Shown piece after piece: positions 43,821-51,872 of a stretch of 64,000 nt of DNA. The stretch comes from Halostella pelagica (lineage in GTDB: Archaea; Halobacteriota; Halobacteria; Halobacteriales; Natronoarchaeaceae). The notes beneath the pieces are model-generated. The model did no database searches and was not told the origin of the DNA. It saw nothing but the letters and a program-made list of their open reading frames with translations. The stretch is taken from positions 32,001 to 96,000 of the forward strand of contig CP040681.1 in assembly GCA_005954745.1 (NCBI GenBank), read 5' to 3'. A program made the position numbers and the translations under genes. How positions within the stretch are numbered: the stretch's first letter is position 1; every line of letters starts with the position of its first letter.

Positions 43821-44873
43821 ATGTCCACCGATCTCGATCTCCGCGATCAGCCGCAAGCAAAACACCGTGAGCAGATATTTGATGCCCTTGACGGCATCGA
43901 CAGCGGTGATTCGGCGGCAATCGTTGGAGGCCAGGAGACGGATGTGTATCTCCACTGGTACCAGATCAAACGCGGGTGCCGGTTAGAGTGGCAGACGAAC
44001 CAAACGGCTACTGAAACGGGAGAGATCCGGGTCACGAAAGCGGGCCAGATCGGTGAAACAGAACTGGCCGAGTTCGACGTTCGGGAGATGCCACCGCAAC
44101 GCCGCCACGAGACCCTGAACGATACGTTCGACGCTCTCGACCCGAACGAGGGGTTCGTCCTCGTGAACGACCATGACCCCAAACCGTTGTATCACGAACT
44201 GCGTTCAACCCGTGGAGAGACGTTCGACTGGGAGTATTTGAGCCGAGAACCGCAGGAATGGCGGGTCAAGATCCTCAAGACGGAGCCGTCTGACCCGGCT
44301 GACGATGACGTGATCACGAAGTTTGACGTGCGCGAGATTCCGAAACAGGAGCGTCACCCGACGATTCATCACCGATACGGGATGATACCGGTTGGAGAGA
44401 CGATGGAGATCGTCGCTCCGCACGAACCGCGGCCGTTACGCGGTGAGTTTCGGGACCGGTACGGAGAATCGTTCACCTGGGCGGTAGTCGCGAACGAGCC
44501 TGGCCGCTGTCGCGTACAGATCACCAAAGACGGAGACGCGGAAACCGACACTACGGACGAAAGCAGTGCATCGTCGGCACCGCATCGCTCGCTAACCGTG
44601 AAAACGGAGTTGGACGTTCGCGATCTGCCACCCGCTCAGCGCCACGAGAAGATCTTTGAACAGTATGACAGCCTCCAGTCCGGTGAAGCGTTCGTTCTCG
44701 TGAACGACCACGACCCGAAGCCACTCTATCACCAGTTCGATGCGGAGACGGGTGACGAGTTCAAGTGGGAGTATCAACAGCAAGAGTCCGGTGAGTTCAG
44801 AGTCTTGGTCGGGAAAGACGAAGCGAACGAGTCTGAGACGGACAGAAACGAGAGCCCCAACGCACCGTTTTAA
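43821..44873 (+). CDS. Protein with four DUF2249 repeats
   Basis: 350 residues in four copies of one domain: about 3-75, 82-155, 168-240 and 264-335. Each starts with an LDVRDLPPAQRH-like motif (DLRDQPQAKHRE, FDVREMPPQRRHE, FDVREIPKQERHP, LDVRDLPPAQRHE), continues with a helix and a VLVNDHDPKPLYH-like strand, and ends with FxWEYxxxExxxxRVxV. Copies 2 and 4 are nearly identical in the NDHDPKPLYH part; copies 1 and 3 have diverged there (VGGQETDVYLHW, VAPHEPRPLRG). DUF2249 is known near hemerythrin and nitrogen-oxide genes but has no firm function. Confidence 0.85.
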   Translation: MSTDLDLRDQPQAKHREQIFDALDGIDSGDSAAIVGGQETDVYLHWYQIKRGCRLEWQTNQTATETGEIRVTKAGQIGETELAEFDVREMPPQRRHETLNDTFDALDPNEGFVLVNDHDPKPLYHELRSTRGETFDWEYLSREPQEWRVKILKTEPSDPADDDVITKFDVREIPKQERHPTIHHRYGMIPVGETMEIVAPHEPRPLRGEFRDRYGESFTWAVVANEPGRCRVQITKDGDAETDTTDESSASSAPHRSLTVKTELDVRDLPPAQRHEKIFEQYDSLQSGEAFVLVNDHDPKPLYHQFDAETGDEFKWEYQQQESGEFRVLVGKDEANESETDRNESPNAPF

Positions 44874-45022
44874 CCGCAGCCGAAGCGACTCGGACCGCTG
44901 TCGACCCGGATTCGAACGGTCGACAGCGCGTTCGCCTCTCGGCAGTCGCTGGCCAAACAGGTCGGGGAGCCGATGGGTCCACCACACAGGGAGAGTCAGT
45001 CGTGGAGACCACGTTCGCGTGA

Positions 45023-45685
45023 TCAATCGGAAGTCGCTGCGCCACCGGGCTGGATCTCCCGTACGTCAGTCATGTACTCTTTCAGGACGCGTTCTTCGGC
45101 CCGATGGAGGATTTCACTACACGTCGATTTCGCGATGTCCAAGTCGTCTGCGAGCGCCACCAAGGAAGTCCGTCTCGGTGTGTCGTAGTACCCGCGGTCG
45201 ATCGCTTCGTCAAGCAACCACAGCTGGCGGTCGGTCAGGAGCGAGTCCGACTCCACCTCCTGTTGGATCCGTTCGACGGTGTACGCGATCCCGAAATCAT
45301 CGAGCGTTTCCCCGAGTTCCGAGAGGTTCTGCTGCGGGATCGTTGCTTCGAGCGTCATCTCGCCGTCTCGGACCTCGAAAGGCATATCCAGCGGAACGCC
45401 AGAGCTCTGGAGCGAGGTCATCAACAGCGGAACGGTCGTTTCGACCTGTATCCGTCTGCTATCGGCGTCGGCCTCAAATACCGTCAGATCGATCACCGAG
45501 TCGTACCCCCGGATCGCTTCGCAGATGGTGGTAGGGTCGTCCCCGAGTATTTCGATCCGTGCGACTCCAGTCGCGGTGTTTGCGGTCGCCGCGAGAACGC
45601 GAAATCCGGTGTCCGGATTCGCCCGGGAGACCTCACCGATCCATATGGAGTCCGGGATCGTAATCCCGAGTTCTGTGTAAGGCAT
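45023..45685 (-). CDS. Bacterio-opsin-activator-type HTH regulator
   Basis: 220 residues. A BAT-type N-terminal domain (about 1-150) without the conserved cysteines of NarO is followed by HTH_10 (LTDRQLWLLDEAIDRGYYDTP, LVALADDLDIAKSTCSEILHRAEERVL). These regulators control anaerobic respiration and redox genes in haloarchaea. It is convergent with the DUF2249 protein and may regulate the surrounding redox genes; that is inference. Confidence 0.88.
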   Translation of the reverse strand: MPYTELGITIPDSIWIGEVSRANPDTGFRVLAATANTATGVARIEILGDDPTTICEAIRGYDSVIDLTVFEADADSRRIQVETTVPLLMTSLQSSGVPLDMPFEVRDGEMTLEATIPQQNLSELGETLDDFGIAYTVERIQQEVESDSLLTDRQLWLLDEAIDRGYYDTPRRTSLVALADDLDIAKSTCSEILHRAEERVLKEYMTDVREIQPGGAATSD

Positions 45686-45908
45686 GGTATCGTGTATTTC
45701 GGTCCTCGGCCCGTCCGCCGTCGAGTCGGTCCGATTCCCTTCACCCTCGGATTTTCGGCCGGCCTAAAAATATGTTGATGGGAATATCTTCGGGGTTGTT
45801 TGAAGTACTGCGTCACACTCGTCGTCCTCAGTTCAGTGTCCTATCTGTCGGTCCCGGTTCGATGTCCAATTCCCCCTCACAGTACGAGAACGGGTTCTCC
45901 CGAGGATC

Positions 45909-46532
45909 TCAAAACGGGGCGTCCGGCGATCCCCGACTAGTGCTTTCGTTCTCCCTGGCTCGCTCCATCGGATTAGAGCCGACTGCTGCGCTGTCCGCTG
46001 GGTCGGCAGACACGTCGCCGGTCGCCAGATACATCTCCTCGAGTTCCGCGAGTTGGTCGTTGATCGCATCGCTCTGGTGGTGCATGGGTGCCGCACGGAC
46101 TCGGACGAGATCGTACTCGTGGCGGTCGGCGAGGCCGTTCCAGGCGCGAAACGACCCGATCGTCAGCGTATGGGTCTGCGGGCAAAACGGCGTCGTCGGC
46201 GTGAACTCCGCGCGCAACACGCGGTCGAACCCGGCCTCGTCGATGGCGTCGTCGACGTCGTCCCGTTCGACGGCGTAACGATATCCGGCGTTCCTGTGGC
46301 GCGTGTCAAGGTTCAACCGCGCGAGATTGTAGTTGAACGTCATGTCGTAGACTTTCCGTTCTTCGAACAACTCGCGAGTCAGCCGGTGGAACGCGACGTG
46401 ATCCCTCCCTTCGAGGACGGCGTGACCCTCGAGAAACCGCTCCGGCCTCGGAGCGTTGTCGGGGACGAACTCGTCGTAGCTATCGAACAGCGTGTCGTCG
46501 TTCCCGCCGAACGGGGACGGAATGGTCGGCAT
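45909..46532 (-). CDS. Conserved protein of unknown function with CPQT motif
   Basis: 207 residues. Two parts: a helical N-terminus (RPERFLEGHAVLEGRDHVAFHRLTRELFEER) and a mixed domain (YNLARLNLDTRHRNAGYRYAVE, FTPTTPFCPQTHTLTIGSF, RVRAAPMHHQSDAINDQLAELEEMYLA). The PFCPQT cysteine and MHH suggest metal or cofactor contact, similar in spirit to MIP18-type CPxT motifs. It lies in the redox gene group, same strand as the TusA-like and CopD-like genes. Unrecognised. Confidence 0.65.
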   Translation of the reverse strand: MPTIPSPFGGNDDTLFDSYDEFVPDNAPRPERFLEGHAVLEGRDHVAFHRLTRELFEERKVYDMTFNYNLARLNLDTRHRNAGYRYAVERDDVDDAIDEAGFDRVLRAEFTPTTPFCPQTHTLTIGSFRAWNGLADRHEYDLVRVRAAPMHHQSDAINDQLAELEEMYLATGDVSADPADSAAVGSNPMERARENESTSRGSPDAPF

Positions 46533-46688
46533 ACACGGGTATAAACCGCCAATCGGGGTACTACTGTTGCCGGAGATATTCGCGGGCGAGAGACACTGAC
46601 GGACAGCCCTCAGTTCGAGTCACATCCGCCCCGGTATAAACGCTGAGGCTTCTCGTACGCAGTGCGGGGTGGGAATCTGAGAGAACCC

Positions 46689-46973
46689 TCATTCGGAGTG
46701 GATTTCGAGGTACGTGGTGTATTCTCTCCTGAGGAGTCGTGTGCGGTCGGATTCGATAGCGATGAGTTCGTGTGCCGTCTGTTCAGCTAGCTTCGGGTAC
46801 TCCTCTTTGGCCCGCTTGTCAGTGCTTTTGATGGCCAGTAGTGAACCCGCCGGGAGATCTTCGAGAGCACGTTGAACACGCGCGATACCGCTCGCACAGC
46901 CGCGGCCGCGGTTGTCGACGGTCATGTCCGGTTCGACGTCGGGAGCCGAATCGGGGATGGTGGTTTCAGTCAT
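46689..46973 (-). CDS. TusA/SirA-like sulfur-carrier protein
   Basis: 94 residues. VDNRGRGCASGIARVQRALEDL keeps the reactive Cys of TusA (usually CPxP, here CASG), then LLAIKSTDKRAKEEYPKLAEQTAHEL. TusA-family proteins carry persulfide sulfur between enzymes. It starts within the last eight bases of the CopD-like gene, so they share a message. Confidence 0.8.
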   Translation of the reverse strand: MTETTIPDSAPDVEPDMTVDNRGRGCASGIARVQRALEDLPAGSLLAIKSTDKRAKEEYPKLAEQTAHELIAIESDRTRLLRREYTTYLEIHSE

Positions 46974-47961
46974 CGTTTGGCACCCCCGGTCCCTCCGTCT
47001 GCTCGCCGTTGTCAGTCACCGTTCCTCCGAGGTCGTCGAGGTCACAGACGCCGTCGATCGGGGAACACGCTCGCCACATCGGACAGAGCTTGAAGATGAC
47101 GACCAAGACCCCGACGGAGCCGACTTTCGCGAGGACGGCAAGCCCCAGCGACGTTCCGAGGTACGTACTTCCGGTCGTCCCGAGTACGTCGACTGCCTGA
47201 TACACCCCGGTCAGGAAAAGCGTCGGGATGATGACTCGTACGGCCCACCGAAACCGTTCGAGTTGTTCGCCCGCCGCCCGTGCGACGGCCGCCGTCGGTC
47301 GCTGCCTGCCGGTGGGGACTGCGACGAAGATGTTCCAGACCGCGCCGCCGATCCAGACCGCGAACGCGAGCAGGTGGAACACGCGCACGCTGGCGGCAAC
47401 AGGGCCGAACCCACGAATGCGGACCTCCATGATGGCGGTCCCGACAGTGACTGCGAGAGCGAGTCCCAGAACAACGACGCCGAGAACACTCCGAAACTGA
47501 ACCTCGACGGACTGCGTTCGCCCCGTCGTTACCGTCATAGCCGTCACCCAAAGCCCGAGTACAGCGCAGTAGACACCCACTGCCGGCCCCCAGTCGAGAC
47601 GCGACGCGTACGTCCAGGAGACGACGGTACCGCTGACTGCGAGAACGACGAGCGCCCCAATCGCAATTCGGTCGAACCGCTCGTACATCTCCGCGCAGTA
47701 GTCCTGTGCCCCGGTTTCGAGGTCGTCCGGCCGAACGAAGACGTGTTTCCAGAGGAGCCCACCGGCGAGAATGCCGAGAGACACGAAGTACGCCCACCGC
47801 ACCGCGGCGAGCGCGACGCCGCTCCCGGTCAACCGCGTCGACACCCACGCCCCGACGAACGACGCGGTCAGGATAACACCGAGCGCGATCTTCGGAAGCG
47901 TGTATTTGTCGAAGAGATCATCTGCTCCGTGGGCCTCGGCCCGAGACGGTGAGTTTGACAT
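46966..47961 (-). CDS. CopD-like multi-helix membrane protein
   Basis: 331 residues, about eight membrane helices. VRVFHLLAFAVWIGGAVWNIFVAV is the CopD-type core with its His, and KLCPMWRACSPIDGVCDLD near the C-terminus adds three cysteines facing the cytoplasm. CopD proteins move copper or bind heme in the membrane. The Cys-rich tail is not standard. It overlaps the TusA-like gene, which hints at a copper or sulfur link. Confidence 0.8.
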   Translation of the reverse strand: MSNSPSRAEAHGADDLFDKYTLPKIALGVILTASFVGAWVSTRLTGSGVALAAVRWAYFVSLGILAGGLLWKHVFVRPDDLETGAQDYCAEMYERFDRIAIGALVVLAVSGTVVSWTYASRLDWGPAVGVYCAVLGLWVTAMTVTTGRTQSVEVQFRSVLGVVVLGLALAVTVGTAIMEVRIRGFGPVAASVRVFHLLAFAVWIGGAVWNIFVAVPTGRQRPTAAVARAAGEQLERFRWAVRVIIPTLFLTGVYQAVDVLGTTGSTYLGTSLGLAVLAKVGSVGVLVVIFKLCPMWRACSPIDGVCDLDDLGGTVTDNGEQTEGPGVPNDD

Positions 47962-48068
47962 GGTTGACGGACGCCTCCCGACGTCGGTTTAGGTCTCCCA
48001 AAACTAAGTCGTGGGGCCGGAGATATTCGGACGAAGACACACGGAGAGACACTGTGAACGGGCGTGGT

Positions 48069-48281
48069 ATGGAGATTGTTTCGGTCGGTCAGTTGTTCGA
48101 GGCATCGTGCGGACCCAGTTGCTCCCCCGGCGAAGCGGCTGAGAAACGACAACGGCGGCAGGAGTTCAGTACCAACGAGAACCGCCGTCCCCACGAAAAC
48201 AGAGTGAGTCGGACGGCAGGCGGTCGAGAGGCGACGAGGAAACAGATGAGCAACTGCACCGGCGGACGGATGGCAGCGTAA
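48069..48281 (+). CDS. Small ORF coupled to the candidate RiPP precursor
   Basis: 70 codons from ATG 48069 (MEIVSVGQLFEASCGPSCSP). Its TAA shares bases with the next ATG (TAATG, 48279-48283), which is the usual sign of translational coupling. The first 30 residues look protein-like with a CGPSC motif; the rest is Arg/Gln-rich and atypical for a halophile. It may be a leader ORF rather than a stable protein. Confidence 0.35.
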   Translation: MEIVSVGQLFEASCGPSCSPGEAAEKRQRRQEFSTNENRRPHENRVSRTAGGREATRKQMSNCTGGRMAA

Positions 48282-48613
48282 TGTCCCGACCAAACGCGTA
48301 CGCGGACCGCGAACCGGTCACGATGCGAGTTCACGACCGAGCGTGGACCGCCGATCTGGAAACGGATCGACACGCATCCGATCGCCGGTTTGTCGTCGAC
48401 GAGGCGATAGAGGCTGTCGAGCAGACGCGACCGGACCGGTTCGTCGATATCGTTACGCACGAATGCCACGGACATCCGTCAGCCTATCTCTACCGGGCGC
48501 TGGGTTCCGTAGATAGCGATCTCGATCTGTCGGATAGAGGGCGGTGTTCCTGCGGAGGGTACGTGACACGAGTGACGATACTGGCGGACGGCAGTAACGG
48601 TACTGATGGATGA
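48281..48613 (+). CDS. CGCGG-family candidate RiPP precursor (variant CSCGG)
   Basis: 110 residues. The layout MRVHDRAWTADLETDRHASDR, VVDEAIEAVEQTR, VDIVTHECHGHPSAYLYRAL and final GRCSCGGYVTRVTI matches, from memory, a haloarchaeal family annotated as rSAM-modified RiPP proteins ending in CGCGG-YVTRV. Here the core reads CSCGG. If right, a radical SAM enzyme would modify this C-terminal core. No radical SAM gene is in the window. The 3' end (VTILADGSNGTDG) is partly duplicated after the stop. Confidence 0.6.
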   Translation: MSRPNAYADREPVTMRVHDRAWTADLETDRHASDRRFVVDEAIEAVEQTRPDRFVDIVTHECHGHPSAYLYRALGSVDSDLDLSDRGRCSCGGYVTRVTILADGSNGTDG

Positions 48614-48642
48614 CAGTGACGATACTGGCGGATGGCAGTGAC
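48572..48642. repeat. 44-bp tandem duplication over the RiPP gene 3' end
   Basis: The unit from 48572 to 48615 (starting gtgacgatactggcgga) is repeated from 48616 for at least 27 bases with two changes. The stop codon (48611-48613) lies inside the first unit, so the last codons are copied beyond the gene. Confidence 0.75.
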
Positions 48643-48766
48643 AAAGTTCGCTGGGTATCGCCCCAACATAGCTGAAATAGGTACGTTCGAGAGTGTATCC
48701 GGAAGAGATCTTCGGACCGAGGCGTTTTGCGTCTCGGTCCGAGAGGCGAGCAACGGTGATACGGAC

Positions 48767-49636
48767 ATGACTGAGACAGATTCGACGGCCACCCCGTGGC
48801 GACGATACCCGCCAGATTCAGTCGCTACCCCTATCGTACAACGGGTCCCGTACCTCGAACTCAAACTCGAACACCCCGATCTGGAACCCTCTGGCCACGG
48901 TGAACAGTTCTATCCGGATGCCCTTCCGTACGAGATAGATGGCGATAGACGGGTGTTCTACTGGCGGCCCACGTTAGAGTCGTCCACACCCGATGCCGCC
49001 GACTGGGTGCTCGCGTGCGCGACGACCCACGAACTCGGGGGCGTGAAAAGCGTTCCCGCGTCGAGTCCGCAACTGACGACTGACGCGGCTGACGGGACAG
49101 TAGTCGTCGTTGACGGGACGGTCGCCGGCGACGCGACGACGGCGAAACTCGGCTCGTGTACGGTCCCGAACGTCCGAATAGAGGACGCCCCAAGTTCGAC
49201 AGTCGAACTGACCGCGAACGAAACGACGTACACGGTTCCGAGCGGTGAGCGCCGCGAGATCGAACTCTCGCAACAGCAAGTCGACGTTCACGGAGGGAAC
49301 GGAACGACGCAAACGGTCACTCCGGTACTCACCGCCCGGTATCCCGGGCGTCGAGAGGTCCACCATCCGGCACAGGGAGCGATGTATCGGCTGTTTCCCT
49401 CGTTCGGACTGTCCCTTGACGAAGTCCCGAACCCGCTGACGGCCCCGTTGACCGCCGGAGAACTCGATGAAAAGAGCCTGGCGGAAGCGCTTGGCATCGA
49501 TCTGTCGAAGCGGCCCTACGCCGAACGCGTTCTCTGGCAAGCGTTCGCACACACCGTATTCAGTCCGCACGCGGACGCGAAACCGGAACTAACCCAACTT
49601 CCCCAGGGCCATGTCGTGCTTCGGACGAGCCAATGA
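48767..49636 (+). CDS. Conserved protein of unknown function
   Basis: 289 residues from ATG 48767 (MTETDSTATPWRRYPP), preceded by GGTGAT as a likely ribosome site; an ATG at 48632 gives 45 further residues of mixed quality. The chain has Trp/Pro-rich starts (PYLELKLEHPDLEPSGHGEQFYPD, RVFYWRPTLESS), a beta-rich centre (TVVVVDGTVAGDATTAKLGS, STVELTANETTYTVPSG) and a helical C-terminus (GAMYRLFPSFGLSLDEVPNPLTAPLTAGELDEKSLAEALG abbreviated in sense). No cysteine clusters, no membrane helix. Its place next to the RiPP candidate suggests a shared pathway; not recognised. Confidence 0.6.
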   Translation: MTETDSTATPWRRYPPDSVATPIVQRVPYLELKLEHPDLEPSGHGEQFYPDALPYEIDGDRRVFYWRPTLESSTPDAADWVLACATTHELGGVKSVPASSPQLTTDAADGTVVVVDGTVAGDATTAKLGSCTVPNVRIEDAPSSTVELTANETTYTVPSGERREIELSQQQVDVHGGNGTTQTVTPVLTARYPGRREVHHPAQGAMYRLFPSFGLSLDEVPNPLTAPLTAGELDEKSLAEALGIDLSKRPYAERVLWQAFAHTVFSPHADAKPELTQLPQGHVVLRTSQ

Positions 49637-49823
49637 GAGGAGACGGCAGCCTGCGGGGAGGCGGATCGCGTGAGAGGAGATAGCCGCGTGAAGAAAGGAA
49701 ACAAATGAGAAGAGGACTGGGCCAGTGGGGGTGGCTACCGGATGTAGAGGGATGGGCCGCGAGAGGGGGAATAAGCCGCGCGGGGAGGGCTGTGACGCGC
49801 GGGAGCGATAGGTCTGTGCGTCA

Positions 49824-50093
49824 CTACTCGCGTTTGTGGGAGTGGCCGATCAGGAGCATAACCAGATTCAGCCCGAGCAACGCGAGAAACGTCACGGTTT
49901 CGGAGGGGTTGGAGAGCCCCGTCGCGAGCAGGGGAACGTGCAAGAACGGGAGAGCGATAGCCGACCAGAACGCGAGCATCTGGAACGGCGTGGTGAGGGT
50001 GTGTTCGTCAAGCTGTGCGAGCAGCGACGGGACGGATCGAGTCGCGTCGCCGTCAGCGGCGATGTTGTCGTTGTGTGCGGAGGGGGCGGACAT
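49824..50093 (-). CDS. Small membrane protein with two helices
   Basis: 89 residues. A polar N-terminus is followed by TPFQMLAFWSAIALPFLHVPLLATG and TVTFLALLGLNLVMLLIGHSHKRE, two membrane helices with a His-rich exit. Size and pattern resemble small subunits of respiratory or metal-transport complexes. Unrecognised. Confidence 0.6.
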   Translation of the reverse strand: MSAPSAHNDNIAADGDATRSVPSLLAQLDEHTLTTPFQMLAFWSAIALPFLHVPLLATGLSNPSETVTFLALLGLNLVMLLIGHSHKRE

Positions 50094-50445
50094 AGTGTGA
50101 CACCTCGGTGAGTGTACTCAACCGTAGACACTACACCATCATATAACGGGGCGAGGCTTCGGACCATTTCGAACGAATTTACCAGAATAGAGAGTGTATT
50201 AGTCGTTTTATAACAGCCTCAGAAACCCTCTAACAATTCATAACCCCATCTAAGGCCGCAATACCCGATCGAAGCCGAAATGAAATATTCGTTACTTCAC
50301 CGGGCATATCGCTCGTCAGTGGAACCGATCAGACGCCGGACTGGTCAGACGCTGTCCAGACCGCAACGCCGTCCGGTCGAAGCGACTGCTCAGCGTGTGG
50401 ACAGGTGTCCGAGTCGTTTTGCTTTGACCGGACGTACGTGGAACT
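50094..50445. other. 352-bp divergent promoter region
   Basis: AT-rich between 50150 and 50250, with tataat- and ttttataac-like sites that can serve the small membrane protein on the minus strand and an upstream promoter for the CapA-like gene. No supported gene. Confidence 0.45.
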
Positions 50446-51480
50446 ATGACCCGTTATCGCCGATTGGGTCTGACCGGCGACGTGATGCTGGGTCGAAAGG
50501 TGAACGAGCGCCAGCGCCGACGTGACGCGACGGCAGTGTGGGGCGATACGCTCGAACAGTTGCGCTCGTTCGATGCGCTCTGTATCAACCTCGAGTGCTG
50601 TCTCTCGGGCCGTGGTACCCGATGGACCCGTACGCATCGCCCTTTCCACTTCCGAGCGGATCCGGACTGGGCAGTCAGGGCCCTCGAATCCGCCGGCGTC
50701 GACTACGCCTGTCTCGCCAACAACCACGTCCTCGACTTCGAGGAGCCGGCGCTTCGAGACACGCTCGACGAACTCGACGCCGCCGGTATCGGACACTCCG
50801 GCGCAGGCCGGACTCGGTCCGAAGCTCTGGACCCCGCGACAGTCTCTCTCGGAGAGTTGACCGTTGCCGTCGTCGCGTTCACCGATAACACACCGGAGTA
50901 CGCTGCGGACGAAGACAGCCCCGGGACGGCGCGCGTCGAGATAGACGTTGACGACGAGCGAACCCGTCGTCTCGTGACGGAATCGCTCGACCGCGCACGC
51001 GCGGCGGACCCGGACCTGATCGTCGCGTCGCTCCACTGGGGACCGAACATGGTCGAGGAACCGCCGGAGTCGTTCCGTGAATTCGGTCGATGGCTCGTCA
51101 ACCGCGGCGTCGACCTGATCCACGGCCACAGCGCGCACGTCTTCCACGGGGTCGAACTGTACGACGGCGCACCGATCATCTACGACACGGGTGATTTCGT
51201 CGACGACTACGCCGTCGACCGGACGCTGCGTAACGACCGGAGTTTCCTGTTCGAAGTACTGGTCGACTCCCCGGAGGGGAACCCGCGTGAACTGCGACTC
51301 GAGCCGATCGAGATCGAGAACTGTACGGTCAACCGGGCGGACGACGAAACCGCCGACTGGAGCCGCGAGCGGATGCGTGATCTCTCCGCGCCGTTCGGTA
51401 CGACGTTCGATCGGGACGGCGATGCGCTGGTGACGGCGGTCGACGGCGACGCGTCAGGTGAGCCGAACGACGGTACATGA
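50446..51480 (+). CDS. CapA-like metallophosphatase-fold protein
   Basis: 344 residues. LGLTGDVMLGRKV, INLECCLSG, CLANNHVLDFEEPALRDTL, VASLHWGPNM and IHGHSAHVFHGVELYDG form the PGA_cap (CapA) signature with its metal-binding Asp, Asn and His. Family members join poly-gamma-glutamate capsule synthesis in bacteria; haloarchaeal members lack a membrane anchor as here and their product is unproved. No capsule genes lie nearby. Confidence 0.88.
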   Translation: MTRYRRLGLTGDVMLGRKVNERQRRRDATAVWGDTLEQLRSFDALCINLECCLSGRGTRWTRTHRPFHFRADPDWAVRALESAGVDYACLANNHVLDFEEPALRDTLDELDAAGIGHSGAGRTRSEALDPATVSLGELTVAVVAFTDNTPEYAADEDSPGTARVEIDVDDERTRRLVTESLDRARAADPDLIVASLHWGPNMVEEPPESFREFGRWLVNRGVDLIHGHSAHVFHGVELYDGAPIIYDTGDFVDDYAVDRTLRNDRSFLFEVLVDSPEGNPRELRLEPIEIENCTVNRADDETADWSRERMRDLSAPFGTTFDRDGDALVTAVDGDASGEPNDGT

Positions 51481-51509
51481 TTAAGCCAGTTGGGGTGGAT
51501 CGATGGACT

Positions 51510-51659
51510 ATGGGCGACACGAAGGAAGGGCGAGAGAAACAGGCCCGCGACGAGGAGCAACGCCAGCGCGAACGGGAGCTACAGGAAGAACAGGACCGTG
51601 GCGACGAGGAGGAACCGGACGAGGAAGAGGATGACGCGAATTCAGCGGACGAGGAGTAA
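51510..51659 (+). CDS. Small highly charged protein
   Basis: 49 residues from ATG 51510 (MGDTKEGREKQARDEEQRQ). A single long charged helix, ending in an acidic tail. The open frame starts earlier (51477), overlapping the capA stop, but the ATG is preferred. A 43-bp tandem duplication covers its 3' end and stop. Confidence 0.5.
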   Translation: MGDTKEGREKQARDEEQRQRERELQEEQDRGDEEEPDEEEDDANSADEE

Positions 51660-51717
51660 AGGCCGGAAGAGAGGTGACGCGAATTCGGCGGACGGGGAGT
51701 AAAGGCCGGAAGAGAGA
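51632..51717. repeat. 43-bp tandem duplication at a gene 3' end
   Basis: Units 51632-51674 and 51675-51717 (starting tgacgcgaattc) differ at three positions. The first holds the last codons and stop of the small charged protein, the second is a non-coding copy. Confidence 0.9.
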
Positions 51718-51872
51718 ACCGAACCGGGACCGACAGAGGGAGGAACGAAAAGGCGAGACAGCGCAGAGAGGAGAACGAGACAGCAGCGGACGGACACGAC
51801 TGCGTCGGTGTATTTTCGCGAGGGATTTCCGATGCCTCAACCCTTATTCCGGAGCCGAGAGGAATGCTATCT

